Shown: positions 45,610 to 57,414 of the stretch, piece after piece | How the letters are laid out: each line of letters opens with the position of its first letter | Position numbering within the stretch: the stretch's first letter is position 1 | DNA from: Phenylobacterium sp. | GTDB taxonomy: Bacteria; Pseudomonadota; Alphaproteobacteria; Caulobacterales; Caulobacteraceae | Direction of reading: 5' to 3' | DNA: 64,000 bases | NCBI RefSeq assembly: GCF_013911965.1 | Contig: NZ_JACESE010000013.1 | Span: 57,566 to 121,565 of the forward strand | Program-made: the position numbers and the translations under genes | Notes under the pieces: model-generated | Databases searched by the model: none | What the model was told of the DNA's origin: nothing | The model's input: the letters and a program-made list of their open reading frames with translations, nothing else

Positions 45610-48600
45610 ATGAGCGACGAGAAAGACAACGGCCGGAACCCTGGCGGACGCCCGCCCCTGACCCTCAAGCCCCGCGGTGCGGGCTCGGTCAGCGCAGGGA
45701 CGGTGAAGCAGAGCTTCAGCCACGGCCGCTCCAAGACGGTGGTCGTGGAGACCAAGCGTCCGCGCACGCATGCGCCGGCGGCCGGCAACCTGGCCGGCCC
45801 GTCCCAGGCCGAGCGCCGCGGTCCCGAGCCGCGTCAGGCGCCGCGCGGCGGCGACGCCTCGGGCCTGTCGGCCGAGGAACTGCGCGCCCGCCAGAACGCC
45901 ATCGAGCGCGCCCGCGAACAGGCGCGCCAGGCCGCCGAGGCCAAGGCCCGCGAAGAATCCGCGCGCGCCGAGCGCGAGGCCGCCGCCAAGGCCGCCGAGG
46001 CCAAGGCTGCGGAAGCCCGCGCCGCCGAGGCCGCCAAGCCGGCCGAAGCTCCGCCGCCGGCCAAGGCCGAAACGCCGACGCCGCCGCCTGCGCCCGCCGA
46101 ACGTCCGGCCGCCGAACGCCCTGCGCCCGAACGCGCCGCCCCCGAGCCGCGGCCCCAGGCCGAGCGGCCTCAGGCGGAGCGTCCGCAGCGGGAAGACCGG
46201 CCCCAGCGCGTCGCGCCGGGCCAGACCCGCACCTACACGCCCTCGCCCGACCGTCGCGACGACCGGGCGAGCACCACCACCTATCGGCCGAGCCCGCAGC
46301 GGTTCGATCCGTCCAGCTTCAACCAGCGGGCGCCGCGCGCCGACCGCGACCGTGGCGACCGGCCCGAGCGGCCCCAGGCCGACCGGCCGCAGCGGGAGGA
46401 CCGCGCGCCGCGCGGCGAGCGTCCGCCGCGTCCGGCCGCGGGCGGCGACACCGTCCGCTATTCGGCGCTTGCGCCGCGTCCGGCCGCGCCGCGCGACGGC
46501 GCGCGCGGGCCTGGCGCCCGGGGCGCTCCCGGCGGCCGTCCGGCCCCCGGCGCGCCGCCCGCCACGCCCGAGATCCAGCGCGCCGCCCGCCAGGCGCCGC
46601 GTCCCGGCTCGGCCAATCTCGACCGACGTCCGGACGAGGAGGACGAAGGCCGCCGCGGCAAGACCAACGCGCCCGGCAAGGCGATCAGCCGCGGCAAGGG
46701 CGCGCCCCAGCGCCGCGAAGGCCGCCTGACCATCCAGGCCGTGGCCGCCGGCGACGAGGGCGCCGTCGAGCGCATGCGTTCGCTCGCCTCCGTCCGCCGC
46801 GCCCGGGAACGGGAACGTGAGAAGCGCAAGGGCGGCGGCCAGGAAGCCGCCCGCGTCTCGCGCGAAGTGGTCATTCCCGACGTCATCACCGTGGGCGAAC
46901 TGGCCAACCGCATGGCCACCCGCGGGGTCGAGGTCATCAAGTTCCTGATGCGTCAGGGCGTGATGATGAAGATCAACGACGTCATCGACTCCGACACCGC
47001 CGAACTGGTGGCCACCGAGTTCGGCCACACGGTCAAGCGCGTGTCCGAGGCCGACGTCGAGACGGGCTTCCTGTCCGAGGACACCGACTCCCCCGACGCG
47101 CCCCTGCGGCCGCCGGTGGTGGCGGTCATGGGCCACGTCGACCACGGCAAGACCTCGCTGCTGGACGCCCTGCGTTCGGCCGACGTCGCCTCGGGCGAAC
47201 ACGGCGGCATCACCCAACACATCGGCGCCTATCAGGTGCGGCTGGAGGACGGTCAGCGCGTGACCTTCCTGGACACGCCCGGCCACGCCGCCTTCTCCGC
47301 CATGCGGGCGCGCGGCGCCAACGTGACCGACATCGTCATCCTGGTGGTGGCCGCCGACGACGGCGTCATGCCCCAGACGGTCGAGGCCATCCAGCACGCC
47401 AAGGCGTCCGGCGCCCCGATCATCGTGGCGATCAACAAGATCGACAAACCCGACGCCGATCCGACCCGCGTGGTCAACGAGCTGCTGCAGCACGAGATCG
47501 TGGTCGAAAGCCTGGGCGGCGACACCCAGGCGGTGGAAGTCTCGGCCCTGCAGAAGATGGGTCTCGACGACCTGCTGGAGTCGATCCTGGTCCAGGCCGA
47601 GTTCATGGAGCTGCGGGCCGATCCGGAACGCACCGCCGAGGGCGTGGTCATCGAAGCCAAGCTCGACCGCGGCCGCGGCGCGGTGTCCACCGTCCTGGTC
47701 AAGCGCGGCACGCTCAAGCGCGGCGACATCGTCGTGGCCGGCGCCAACTGGGGCCGCGTGCGCGCCCTGCTCAACGAGCGGGACGAACAGGTCGATCAGG
47801 CTGCGCCGGCGACGCCGGTGGAGATCCTCGGCCTCGACGGCACGCCCGAGCCCGGCGAACCCTTCGCCGTGGTGGAATCGGAGGCTCGCGCCCGCGAGAT
47901 CACCGAGTACCGCCAGCGCCTGAAGCGCGAGAAGGCCGGGGCCCCCGTGGCCGGCGCCTCGCTCGCCGACATGATGGCCAAGCTCGCCGACAAGAAGGTC
48001 TCCGAACTGCCGGTGATCATCAAGGCGGACGTGCAGGGTTCGGCCGAGGCGATCGTCGGCTCGCTGGACAAGCTGGGCACCGACGAGGTGCGCGCGCGCA
48101 TCATCCTGTCGGGCGCCGGCGCGATCAGCGAAAGCGACGTCATGCTGGCCAAGGGCTCGGGCTCGCCGATCCTCGGCTTCAACGTCCGCGCCTCCAAGCA
48201 GGCCCGCGACTTGGCCGAGCGCGAGGGCGTGGAGATCCGCTACTACTCGATCATCTACGACCTGATCGACGACATCAAAGGCGTGCTCTCGGGCATGCTG
48301 GCGCCGATCCAGCGGGAAACCTTCCTGGGCAACGCCGAGGTCCTGCAGGCCTTCGACATCTCCAAGGTCGGTAAGGTGGCCGGTTGCCGCGTCACCGAAG
48401 GCGTGGTCCGCAAGGGCGCCCGCGTCCGGATCATCCGCCAGGATGTGGTGGTGCTCGAGCTCGGCGTCCTGCAGACGCTCAAGCGCTTCAAGGACGAGGT
48501 CAACGAAGTCCCGGCCGGCCAGGAGTGCGGCATGGCCTTCCAGGGCTTCCAGGACATCAAGCCCGGCGACACGATCGAGTGCTTCAACCTCGAAGAGGTC

Positions 48601-48615
48601 AAGCGCAGCCTGTAA
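45610..48615 (+). CDS. infB: translation initiation factor IF-2
   Basis: 1001-residue GTPase that places initiator tRNA on the 30S subunit. A very long N-terminal disordered region (about 1-400) is rich in Ala, Pro, Arg and Glu with ERPQAER-type repeats. The G domain follows, with [14 protein letters not shown] (about 508-521), [16 protein letters not shown] and NKIDKPDAD, then beta-barrel domain II and the C-terminal tRNA-binding domain ending [16 protein letters not shown]. It is the last gene of the operon and is followed by a hairpin. Confidence 0.96.
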   Translation: MSDEKDNGRNPGGRPPLTLKPRGAGSVSAGTVKQSFSHGRSKTVVVETKRPRTHAPAAGNLAGPSQAERRGPEPRQAPRGGDASGLSAEELRARQNAIERAREQARQAAEAKAREESARAEREAAAKAAEAKAAEARAAEAAKPAEAPPPAKAETPTPPPAPAERPAAERPAPERAAPEPRPQAERPQAERPQREDRPQRVAPGQTRTYTPSPDRRDDRASTTTYRPSPQRFDPSSFNQRAPRADRDRGDRPERPQADRPQREDRAPRGERPPRPAAGGDTVRYSALAPRPAAPRDGARGPGARGAPGGRPAPGAPPATPEIQRAARQAPRPGSANLDRRPDEEDEGRRGKTNAPGKAISRGKGAPQRREGRLTIQAVAAGDEGAVERMRSLASVRRAREREREKRKGGGQEAARVSREVVIPDVITVGELANRMATRGVEVIKFLMRQGVMMKINDVIDSDTAELVATEFGHTVKRVSEADVETGFLSEDTDSPDAPLRPPVVAVMGHVDHGKTSLLDALRSADVASGEHGGITQHIGAYQVRLEDGQRVTFLDTPGHAAFSAMRARGANVTDIVILVVAADDGVMPQTVEAIQHAKASGAPIIVAINKIDKPDADPTRVVNELLQHEIVVESLGGDTQAVEVSALQKMGLDDLLESILVQAEFMELRADPERTAEGVVIEAKLDRGRGAVSTVLVKRGTLKRGDIVVAGANWGRVRALLNERDEQVDQAAPATPVEILGLDGTPEPGEPFAVVESEARAREITEYRQRLKREKAGAPVAGASLADMMAKLADKKVSELPVIIKADVQGSAEAIVGSLDKLGTDEVRARIILSGAGAISESDVMLAKGSGSPILGFNVRASKQARDLAEREGVEIRYYSIIYDLIDDIKGVLSGMLAPIQRETFLGNAEVLQAFDISKVGKVAGCRVTEGVVRKGARVRIIRQDVVVLELGVLQTLKRFKDEVNEVPAGQECGMAFQGFQDIKPGDTIECFNLEEVKRSL

Positions 48616-48640
48616 GGCGAGCGCTGCTGCCGAAACGGAG

Positions 48641-48670
48641 AGGGCCGGCCAGGGCGACCTGGCCGGCCCT
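48641..48670. terminator. hairpin terminator between convergent infB and luxI-like gene
   Basis: A perfect 13-bp stem AGGGCCGGCCAGG / CCTGGCCGGCCCT closes a GCGA tetraloop, with a weak TTGTCGT tail. It is probably used in both directions. Confidence 0.65.
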
Positions 48671-48697
48671 TGTCGTATGGGCCTTGCGCCCGCGGGC

Positions 48698-49417
48698 TCA
48701 GTTCTCCTCGTCGGCGGCCCGGCGCAGGGCGGCGCGCAGCTCGGTCAGCTGATCGGGCTCCAGCTTCCGCGCCGCCTGGAGAAAGGCCTCGATCTCCTTG
48801 GGGCTGGCGCCGCCGCCCGGAACCCGCGGCAGCCGCAGCCGCCGGGCGCGGTCCAGGCCCAGCCGCCGGCGAAGGTCGTCCAGCGCCTCGGGGCCGGCGT
48901 CGATCTCGAAGGTCGCCGCACGCCCGCCGCCCAGCGTCAGGGGCGGCCCCAGGGGCCGGATGCGGTAGCCGGACCGCATCAGGGCCGTCTCGTGCAGTCC
49001 GTCCACGACCCCCACCACGCGCTCGACGCCCCGCTCGACCGCCTCCTCCAGCACCGCCAGCCTCAGCTCGCCCGGACGCACCTGCGGCGGCCATGGCTGG
49101 TCGGCCGGGGTCAGCATGATGCGACTCAGCTCCCAGCTGCGCCCCGACGCGGCCGCCGAGACTCCGGCGACGCCGTTCATCAGATCGCCGCCTGCGAACG
49201 GCCGGGCGCGGCAACTGGCGCAGACCTCGCCCGCCCCATCCAGCACCAGGAAGTAGATGGCTTCGGCGTCGTCATGGCCGTCCTGCTCGCCGCCGTCCGG
49301 GCCGCAGGTCAGGGGCCAGCCCAGACGCTCGATGAAGAAGGCGGCGCGCTGGGTGAACATTTGCGCTAGTTCGCGCGCATACACTGCGCGGTTCTCGACG
49401 GTGACCACATGGATCAT
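48698..49417 (-). CDS. LuxI-family acyl-homoserine-lactone synthase-like protein (orphan)
   Basis: 239-residue protein with the LuxI fold. All residues usually invariant in LuxI enzymes can be placed: Arg24, Phe28, Trp34, Asp46, Asp49/Asp50, Arg70, Glu96 and Arg99 (in WELSRIMLTP). The C-terminal 60 residues are an added, charged extension. It would be expected to join SAM and an acyl donor to make a signal, but no LuxR gene lies in the window and activity is unproven; some such Caulobacterales proteins may be acyltransferases with another job. An inverted repeat CAACC-GTTAA-GGTTG lies upstream at 49500-49514. Confidence 0.75.
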   Translation of the reverse strand: MIHVVTVENRAVYARELAQMFTQRAAFFIERLGWPLTCGPDGGEQDGHDDAEAIYFLVLDGAGEVCASCRARPFAGGDLMNGVAGVSAAASGRSWELSRIMLTPADQPWPPQVRPGELRLAVLEEAVERGVERVVGVVDGLHETALMRSGYRIRPLGPPLTLGGGRAATFEIDAGPEALDDLRRRLGLDRARRLRLPRVPGGGASPKEIEAFLQAARKLEPDQLTELRAALRRAADEEN

Positions 49418-49499
49418 GGCGCGGTCACCCCGGCCGCGCGCTGTCGGCCGAGCCCGGCCAGCCGTCTGTCATACGCTTCGCACCCACTCCCCACAGGGA

Positions 49500-49514
49500 C
49501 AACCGTTAAGGTTG
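49500..49514. promoter_or_regulatory. inverted repeat CAACC-GTTAA-GGTTG upstream of luxI-like gene
   Basis: Perfect 5-bp arms with a 5-nt AT-rich centre, 83 nt before the luxI-like start and within its only upstream gap. It could be an operator (lux-box-like) but is short enough to be chance. Confidence 0.35.
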
Positions 49515-49558
49515 AGCGGTGCGCGTGTCCATCCCGCGAAAGGGGAAATTTGTCGCAG

Positions 49559-51622
<2,064 letters not shown>

Positions 51623-51752
51623 GCCGCTCCTCGATGCCGGGACAGGTCCCGCCCTGCTTGCCACATATGGTCCGCCGGGGCGAGGCGGGCCAGCTTCCCC
51701 GGAGCCTGCGGCCCGCTGGCGCGTTAGAGACGCCGCAAGCTCCGGGGCCTCA

Positions 51753-53036
51753 TTGACGCTCGATCCCTATCTTCTGTTCCTCTTCGGCCTCGGCCTGGTG
51801 ATCCTGATGATCGCCTGGCTGCCGCTGGCCCTGCGCAGCCTGCCGCTGACTCTGGCCATCATCTGCGTCGGCGTGGGCGTGGCGGTGTTCGCCACCGGGG
51901 CGCTGGCCTTCGAGCCCGATCCGCGGACCTATGACACCCTCACCGAGCGGCTGACCGAGATGGTCGTCATCATCGCCCTGATGGGGGCGGGGGTGAAGAT
52001 CGACCGGCCGATCGGCTGGCGCAGCTGGACCTCCACCTGGCGGCTGCTGCTCATCGCCATGCCGATCACCATACTGGGCGTGACGCTGCTGGGCGTGGGC
52101 TGGCTCGGCCTGCCGCTGGCGCTCGCCCTGCTGCTGGGCGCGGCGCTGGCCCCCACCGATCCCGTCCTGGCCGCCGACGTCCAGGTGGGGCCGCCGGCGA
52201 GCGGCGAGGAGAACGAGGTCCGCTTCGCCCTCACCTCGGAGGCCGGGCTCAACGACGGCCTGGCCTTTCCCTTCGTCCACCTGGCGCTGAGCTTCGCCGC
52301 CGCCGCCAGCCTGACCGGGCCCGACGCCTGGCCGGCCCCGGGCGAGCTGCTCCACTGGTTCGCCATGGACTTCGTCTGGCGCATCGCCGCCGGCGTCGCC
52401 GTCGGCTGGCTGATCGGGCGGGGGCTGGGCTGGCTGACCTTCGACCTGCCGCGGGTGCGGCTCTCGGCCACCGGCGACGGGCTGGTGGCCCTGGGCGCCA
52501 CCTTCGTGACCTACGGCCTGGCCGAGTTCGCCCACGGCTACGGATTCCTGGCGGTCTTCGTCGCCGCCCTGACCCTGCGGTCCCGCGAGCGGGACCACGA
52601 GTACCACCGCGCCCTGCACGATTTCGCCGAGCAGGTGGAGCGCCTGCTGATCATGCTGGTCCTGGTGCTGTTCGGCGGCGCGATCGCCCAGGGTCTGTTC
52701 GCCTCCCTGACCTGGATCGACGTGGTCGGGGCGCTGGTCATCCTGCTGGTGATCCGCCCTCTGGCCGGCCGGCTGTGCCTGCTGGGCGTCGGCCAGAGTC
52801 CGCGGGACCGCTGGCTGATCGCCTTCCTGGGCATCCGCGGCATCGGCTCGTTCTACTATGTCGCCTACGGGATCAATCACGGCGACTTCGGCTCCAGCGA
52901 GCGGCTGTGGGCGATCACCGGCCTGGTGGTGCTTATGTCGATCCTGTTGCACGGCATGGCCGCCACGCCGTTGATGCGCCTGATCGAAGGTCCGCCGCCG
53001 CTGCGACGGCAAGGCGATCCCAACGTCGTGGAATAG
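51753..53036 (+). CDS. Na+/H+ antiporter, CPA1/NhaP type
   Basis: 427-residue polytopic membrane protein with about 12 helices. The core ion-binding region is visible as [20 protein letters not shown], followed by [21 protein letters not shown], typical of NhaP/CPA1 exchangers with the Asp-Pro and Asn-Asp pairs. The best start is a TTG at 51753 just before the first helix; the open frame upstream lacks a plausible start near a helix. Divergent from nadE. The transported ion is not certain. Confidence 0.88.
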   Translation: MTLDPYLLFLFGLGLVILMIAWLPLALRSLPLTLAIICVGVGVAVFATGALAFEPDPRTYDTLTERLTEMVVIIALMGAGVKIDRPIGWRSWTSTWRLLLIAMPITILGVTLLGVGWLGLPLALALLLGAALAPTDPVLAADVQVGPPASGEENEVRFALTSEAGLNDGLAFPFVHLALSFAAAASLTGPDAWPAPGELLHWFAMDFVWRIAAGVAVGWLIGRGLGWLTFDLPRVRLSATGDGLVALGATFVTYGLAEFAHGYGFLAVFVAALTLRSRERDHEYHRALHDFAEQVERLLIMLVLVLFGGAIAQGLFASLTWIDVVGALVILLVIRPLAGRLCLLGVGQSPRDRWLIAFLGIRGIGSFYYVAYGINHGDFGSSERLWAITGLVVLMSILLHGMAATPLMRLIEGPPPLRRQGDPNVVE

Positions 53037-53131
53037 CCGCGACCCTTCGCCTCAGCGGCCCCGGCGCTTAGACCTTGGTTACGACGGCGCGCGTATCAGG
53101 ACCGGATGCATCCGTTCGGAGGGAGTGTCCG

Positions 53132-53656
53132 ATGATCGAAGCCGGCGGCCTGGACGCCCCCGCAGACCTGCCCAACGCCGCCCTGCAGCGCTATGTGATG
53201 CGGGTGGGGGCCGACTTCTTCATAGACACGGCCACGGCCTTCGCCTCGGTATTCGACGGCAACCTGCTGACGGCCCTCATCTTCATCAGCATCGCCCAGG
53301 GCTCGGTCCAGCACATGAACCGCCCGGCCCACCTCAGCGCCGAGGCCGTGGACGGCGTCTTCCCCGACGACCTGCGCCGGCCGGTCAGCGTGCTCGGCCT
53401 CTCCCAGTTCCTGGGCCTGCCCTATGAGACGACGCGCCGCCACGTGGCCCGCCTGATCAAGCTCGGCTACTGCCGAAAGGTGGGCGGCAAGGGCGTCATC
53501 ATCCCGGGCGAGGTGATGCGCAGCCCGGAGGTGAACAAGCTGGTGGCGGCCAATTTCCGCAACATGGGACGGCTGGTCAAAGGGCTTCGCCAGGGCGCCG
53601 AGGCGCTCCTGGAGGACGGCCACGCCTGCCGGCCGGCCTCGGCCCGCGGCGCCTAG
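53132..53656 (+). CDS. hypothetical protein with a winged-helix-like C-terminal half
   Basis: 174-residue soluble protein of no family I recognise. Residues about 85-125 (VSVLGLSQFLGLPYETTRRHVARLIKLGYCRKVGGKGVIIP) read as a helix-turn-helix with a wing, so a DNA-binding regulator is likely. The N-terminal half (AALQRYVMRVGADFFIDTATAFASVF) looks helical and could hold a ligand or dimer surface. ATG at 53132 has GGAGGGAG upstream. It is convergent with the DNA glycosylase gene, 12 nt apart. Confidence 0.72.
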   Translation: MIEAGGLDAPADLPNAALQRYVMRVGADFFIDTATAFASVFDGNLLTALIFISIAQGSVQHMNRPAHLSAEAVDGVFPDDLRRPVSVLGLSQFLGLPYETTRRHVARLIKLGYCRKVGGKGVIIPGEVMRSPEVNKLVAANFRNMGRLVKGLRQGAEALLEDGHACRPASARGA

Positions 53657-53668
53657 GACGCGGCGGGC

Positions 53669-54190
53669 TCAGGCGACCCACGTCCTGAGCGCGTTCCAGG
53701 CGGCCAGCTTGCGCTCGAACGGCGCGGCGTAGGCCGGACTGCTGGACGGCAGGGTCAGCAGCTGCGGCCCGGCCGCCTCCGCCGCGAACTGCGCGCGGCC
53801 GATCTGCGCCGCCTTGCCGCCGTTGAAGGCCAGCGCCCGAAGCGCCGGCAGGCTCGCGGCGAACGCCCGCAGGTCGCGGGCCTGGTGGCCCTGGATATTG
53901 GCGTCGAGGCTGCCCGCCCGATGCGCCGAGGCAATCACGTCCCATAGACCGATCCCCGCCGCGAGCAGCCGGGCGAGCCGCTCCTCGTAGGCGGCCCTGA
54001 CGAGATCCCGGCCGGTCACCCCTTCCAGGAGCCGCCAGAACTGGTTGCGGGGATTGGCGTAGTACCGCCCCTGCGCCAGCGAGGCTTCGCCGGGCAGGCT
54101 GCCGAGAATGACCACGCGTGTCCGATGATCGACGACCGGCGGAAAGGCGTGCTTGGCGCCGTCCGGCGACGAAAAGGGGACGGTCGTCAT
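53669..54190 (-). CDS. DNA-deoxyinosine glycosylase, UDG superfamily family 6
   Basis: 173-residue base-excision glycosylase of the hypoxanthine-DNA glycosylase type. ILGSLPGEASLAQGRYYANPRNQFW is the family's active-site region (with Asn in the ANPRNQFW part), and FNGGKAA and LPSSSPAYA form the other conserved loops. It starts at the ATG at 54190, only 9 nt after the CCA end of tRNA-Thr and on the same strand. No Shine-Dalgarno sequence is visible. Confidence 0.88.
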   Translation of the reverse strand: MTTVPFSSPDGAKHAFPPVVDHRTRVVILGSLPGEASLAQGRYYANPRNQFWRLLEGVTGRDLVRAAYEERLARLLAAGIGLWDVIASAHRAGSLDANIQGHQARDLRAFAASLPALRALAFNGGKAAQIGRAQFAAEAAGPQLLTLPSSSPAYAAPFERKLAAWNALRTWVA

Positions 54191-54199
54191 GGAGGAAAG

Positions 54200-54275
54200 T
54201 GGTGCCGCCTAGGTGACTCGAACACCTGACCTACGCATTACGAATGCGCCGCTCTACCGGCTGAGCTAAGGCGGC
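54200..54275 (-). tRNA. tRNA-Thr (anticodon CGT)
   Basis: 76-nt cloverleaf on the minus strand. The acceptor arm GCCGCCT pairs with AGGCGGC, the D arm is GCTC...GAGC, the anticodon loop TTCGTAA gives CGT (reads ACG), the T arm is AGGTG-TTCGAGT-CACCT, the discriminator is A and the CCA end is encoded. All stems pair, with one G-U in the anticodon stem. Confidence 0.96.
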
Positions 54276-54374
54276 CCTTGGGCCTGCGGGCCGGCCTTGG
54301 GGGCCGTCCGCGTCCGGGGCGCCTATTTAGCGGCTCTTGGCCCGCTCGCCAAGCGCCTGTGTGGGGCTGCGTCC

Positions 54375-54521
54375 CTACGGCGCCGGGAAGAGGCTGGGGC
54401 CGAAGCGCGCCACCGCCAGGCCCGCGAGCACGCAGGCGAGCGCGAAGCCCATCAGCAGCCAGAAGCCGGCGCCCAGCAGGGGACGGGGCGGCGGCGGCTC
54501 GTCTTCGGGGTCGGGGCTCAT
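54375..54521 (-). CDS. 48-residue single-pass membrane protein coupled to hemD
   Basis: Very short gene starting MSPDPEDEPPPPRPLLGAG, with an acidic, proline-rich N terminus, one hydrophobic helix (FWLLMGFALACVLAGLAVA) and a short RFGPSLFPAP tail. Its ATG overlaps the hemD TGA as ATGA, which strongly suggests it is translated and coupled. The family is not recognised. Possible roles are a small regulator or an anchor for heme synthesis; both are guesses. Confidence 0.7.
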   Translation of the reverse strand: MSPDPEDEPPPPRPLLGAGFWLLMGFALACVLAGLAVARFGPSLFPAP

Positions 54522-55240
54522 GGGGCGTTCGCCGGCCCATCCCGGTCGATCAGGTTGAGGAGCGCCGCCTCCATGGGGAAGGGCGCGCAGGCGAGTCCCT
54601 TAAGCTGGGCGCGCGCCAGCGGCCGGGCGACGGCGCGCGACAGGCAGAGCGCCCGCAGGCCCGCGCCCCGTCCGCCGCGGGCCAGCACGGCCAGCTGGCG
54701 CGCCGCGCGCGGGGAATGCAGCAGCACGTCGTCGGCGGCGAAGGCGGCCTCGAGCTCGCGCGCGTCGGGCTTCAGCGGCGCCGTCTCATAGATGGTTTCG
54801 GTGCGGCTGCGCACGCCGGCCTTGGCCAGCGCGCCGGCCAGGTCACCCGCCGGCTCCGCCGCCGCCGCGTGCAGGACGAGGCCCCGCAGCTCGCCCGCGC
54901 GGCCGACGATGCCGGCCGCCAGGGCTTCGACATCGCCGTCGGCCGAGAGGACGCGCGGAAAGCCCTCCGCCTTGGCGGCCTTGGCCGTCGCCGCGCCGAC
55001 GGCGAAGACCGGCAGGTCCCGGCGCTCGGTGAGGCTGGCGAAGATGCGGGCGGCGTTGGCGCTGGTGAAGGCGAGCGCGCCCACGTCCGCCAGGTCCGGC
55101 GCGGCCTGCGCCGTCGGCCGCACCTCCAGCAGCGGCGCCACCAGGGGGCGGTGGCCGAGCTGGCGCACGCGCTCGGCGGTCGCCGCCGCGCCCGGTTCGG
55201 CGCGGGTGATCCAGATGGTGCGCCGCAGGGCTTGATTCAT
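54518..55240 (-). CDS. hemD: uroporphyrinogen-III synthase
   Basis: 240-residue enzyme closing hydroxymethylbilane into uroporphyrinogen III. Sequence conservation is low, as usual for HemD, but the two-lobe pattern is visible: TIWITRAEPGAAATAERVRQLGHRPLVAPLLEV, ALAFTSANAAR, FAVGAATAKAAKAEGF, LLHSPRAARQLA. It lies 51 nt downstream of hemC on the same strand, which settles the call. Start 55240 (MNQALRRT) is chosen. Confidence 0.87.
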   Translation of the reverse strand: MNQALRRTIWITRAEPGAAATAERVRQLGHRPLVAPLLEVRPTAQAAPDLADVGALAFTSANAARIFASLTERRDLPVFAVGAATAKAAKAEGFPRVLSADGDVEALAAGIVGRAGELRGLVLHAAAAEPAGDLAGALAKAGVRSRTETIYETAPLKPDARELEAAFAADDVLLHSPRAARQLAVLARGGRGAGLRALCLSRAVARPLARAQLKGLACAPFPMEAALLNLIDRDGPANAP

Positions 55241-55291
55241 GGCCCGAGCAAAGCTTGAGCGGGCCGCTCTGCGCAACCCCGGAGGGCGGTC

Positions 55292-56251
55292 CTATTCCGG
55301 CAGGACGATGGAATCGCCCGCCTCGTCCCGCAGGGCGGCGCCGAGTTCGAGGCCGAGCGCCCGGGCCGCGGCCTCGCGGTCGGACGCGGGCAGCACGATC
55401 TCCCCCTCGCGCCGGAAGCGCAGCCGCCCGTCCGGCGACAGGGCCTCCACGATCAGGGACAGCCGGTCGCCGGAGAGCTGCGAATAGGCCCCGATGGGCG
55501 TGCGGCAGGAGCTTTCCAGCGCCGCCATGGCGCCGCGTTCGGCGGACACGGCGATGGTGGTGGCGCTGTCGCGCAGGGCCGCGACCCAGGGCTTGTCGAA
55601 ATCGCTCTCGCGCGTCTCGATGGCCAGGGCCCCCTGGCCCGGCGCCGGCGGGCGCGCCACCGGGTCGATGAAGCTCTTGGCCGCGCCGTCGAGCCCCAGG
55701 CGCTTCAGGCCCGACAGGGCCAGGATGATGGCGTCGAACTCGCCGGCCTCCAGCTTGGCCATCCGCGTGCCGACATTGCCGCGCAGCATCTGGACGTCCA
55801 GGTCGGGACGCGCGTGCAGGCTCTGGGCCTGGCGGCGCAGGCTGGCCGTGCCCAGGCGCGCGCCCTGCGGCAGGTCCTCCAGGGTCCGGGCCTCGCGGGA
55901 GAGGAAGGCGTCGCGCGGATCCTCCCGCTCGGGGATGGCGGCGATCACGAGGCCCTCGGGCAGGAGGGCCGGCATGTCCTTCATGGAATGGACGGCGCAG
56001 TCGATCTCGCCGGCCAGCATGGCCTCCTCGATCTCCTTGGTGAAAAGGCCCTTGCCGCCCACCTCCAGCAGGCGCCGGTCCTGGATGCGGTCGCCCGAGG
56101 TCCGGATGACGATCAGCGGGGCGACGCGCTCGGCGTCTTCGGGCGGGGCGCCCAGGGCGGCGGCGATGCGGCGCTGCATCTGGCCGGCCTGGGCCAGCGA
56201 GAGCTGCGAGCCTCGGGCGCCGATGCGGACGACGGGCGGTTGCGAAGACAC
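55292..56251 (-). CDS. hemC: porphobilinogen deaminase (hydroxymethylbilane synthase)
   Basis: 319-residue enzyme that polymerises four porphobilinogens on a dipyrromethane cofactor. [40 protein letters not shown] and the cofactor Cys in [12 protein letters not shown] are all present. The TSGD and RRQAQ substrate-binding segments are normal. It is divergent from tsaD and upstream of hemD. Confidence 0.96.
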   Translation of the reverse strand: MSSQPPVVRIGARGSQLSLAQAGQMQRRIAAALGAPPEDAERVAPLIVIRTSGDRIQDRRLLEVGGKGLFTKEIEEAMLAGEIDCAVHSMKDMPALLPEGLVIAAIPEREDPRDAFLSREARTLEDLPQGARLGTASLRRQAQSLHARPDLDVQMLRGNVGTRMAKLEAGEFDAIILALSGLKRLGLDGAAKSFIDPVARPPAPGQGALAIETRESDFDKPWVAALRDSATTIAVSAERGAMAALESSCRTPIGAYSQLSGDRLSLIVEALSPDGRLRFRREGEIVLPASDREAAARALGLELGAALRDEAGDSIVLPE

Positions 56252-56325
56252 GGTGGGCGGTCTACCTGCGAATGTTCGATGGGACTGCCTGCCTGCTACA
56301 GGACAGGCCGGGAAGCCGCAACCGA

Positions 56326-57414
56326 ATGACCGACCTCACCATCCTGGGCCTGGAGACCAGCTGCGACGAGACCGCCGCGGCCGTGGTCCGCCGCACGGCC
56401 GACGGGCGGGTCGAGGTGCTGTCTTCGATCATCGCCAGCCAGATCGCCCAGCACGCCCCCTATGGCGGGGTGGTGCCCGAGATCGCCGCGCGGGCGCACG
56501 TGGAATCCATCGACGCCATCGCCGCCGAGGCCATGCGCACGGCGGGCGTCGACTATGGCGACCTCTCCGGGGTGGCGGCCACGGCCGGTCCCGGCCTGGT
56601 GGGCGGGGTGATGGTGGGGCTGGCCTTCGGCAAGGCCGTGGCCCTGGCCCGCGGCCTGCCGCTGGTGGCGGTCAACCATCTGGAGGGCCACGCCGTCTCC
56701 GCCCGCCTGGGCGCGGATGTCCCCTATCCCTTCCTGCTGCTGCTGGTCTCGGGCGGCCATTGCCAGCTGCTGGACGTGGGCGGGGTGGGCGCCTGCGTCC
56801 GTCTCGGCTCGACCATCGACGATGCGGCGGGCGAGGCCTTCGACAAGATCGCCAAGTCGCTGGGCCTGCCCTACCCCGGCGGCCCGGCCCTGGAGAGGCT
56901 GGCCGTCGGCGGCGATCCGGACCGCTATCCCCTGCCCCGCGCCCTTCTGGGCCGCAAGGACTGCGCCTTCTCCTTCTCGGGGCTGAAGACGGCGGCGGCC
57001 CGCATCGCCGAGGGCCTGACCGCCGAGGCCGACCGCCGCGACCTGGCCGCCAGCGTCCAGGCCGCCATCGGCCGCCAGCTGCGCGAGCGCTCCGAGCGGG
57101 CCATGGAGATCTACGCCCAGGCCCATCCGGGCGAAGCGCGGCGGTTCGTCGTCGCCGGCGGCGTGGCCGCCAACAAGGCTCTGCGCGCCACCCTGGAGGA
57201 GGCCGCCGCCCGGCGCGGCTTCTCCTTCGACGCCCCGCCGCTCGCCTACTGCACCGACAATGCGGCCATGATCGCGCTGGCCGGCGCCGAACGCCTGGCG
57301 CTCGGCATCAGCGATCCCCTGGACGCCGCCGCCCGCCCGCGCTGGCCGCTGGACGCGGCGGCCGCCGCGGCCGATCCCACCCACCTCGCCGGCCGAAAGG
57401 GCGCCAAGGCATGA
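56326..57414 (+). CDS. tsaD: tRNA t6A threonylcarbamoyltransferase TsaD
   Basis: 362-residue ASKHA enzyme transferring the threonylcarbamoyl group to A37, working with Tsa[15 protein letters not shown] begins the protein, [12 protein letters not shown] holds the metal His pair, and [10 protein letters not shown] and [13 protein letters not shown] follow. ATG at 56326 is chosen. Coupled to gpsA by ATGA. Confidence 0.96.
   Translation: MTDLTILGLETSCDETAAAVVRRTADGRVEVLSSIIASQIAQHAPYGGVVPEIAARAHVESIDAIAAEAMRTAGVDYGDLSGVAATAGPGLVGGVMVGLAFGKAVALARGLPLVAVNHLEGHAVSARLGADVPYPFLLLLVSGGHCQLLDVGGVGACVRLGSTIDDAAGEAFDKIAKSLGLPYPGGPALERLAVGGDPDRYPLPRALLGRKDCAFSFSGLKTAAARIAEGLTAEADRRDLAASVQAAIGRQLRERSERAMEIYAQAHPGEARRFVVAGGVAANKALRATLEEAAARRGFSFDAPPLAYCTDNAAMIALAGAERLALGISDPLDAAARPRWPLDAAAAAADPTHLAGRKGAKA

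Noticed and set aside
43002-47493. Two minus-strand frames of over 900 codons opposite nusA, ylxR and infB
   Set aside because: Low-complexity antisense translations; the plus strand holds unmistakable NusA and IF-2.
54200-54275. tRNA-Thr as a mobile-element attachment site
   Set aside because: No integrase and no repeated 3' tRNA fragment is seen in the flanking sequence.
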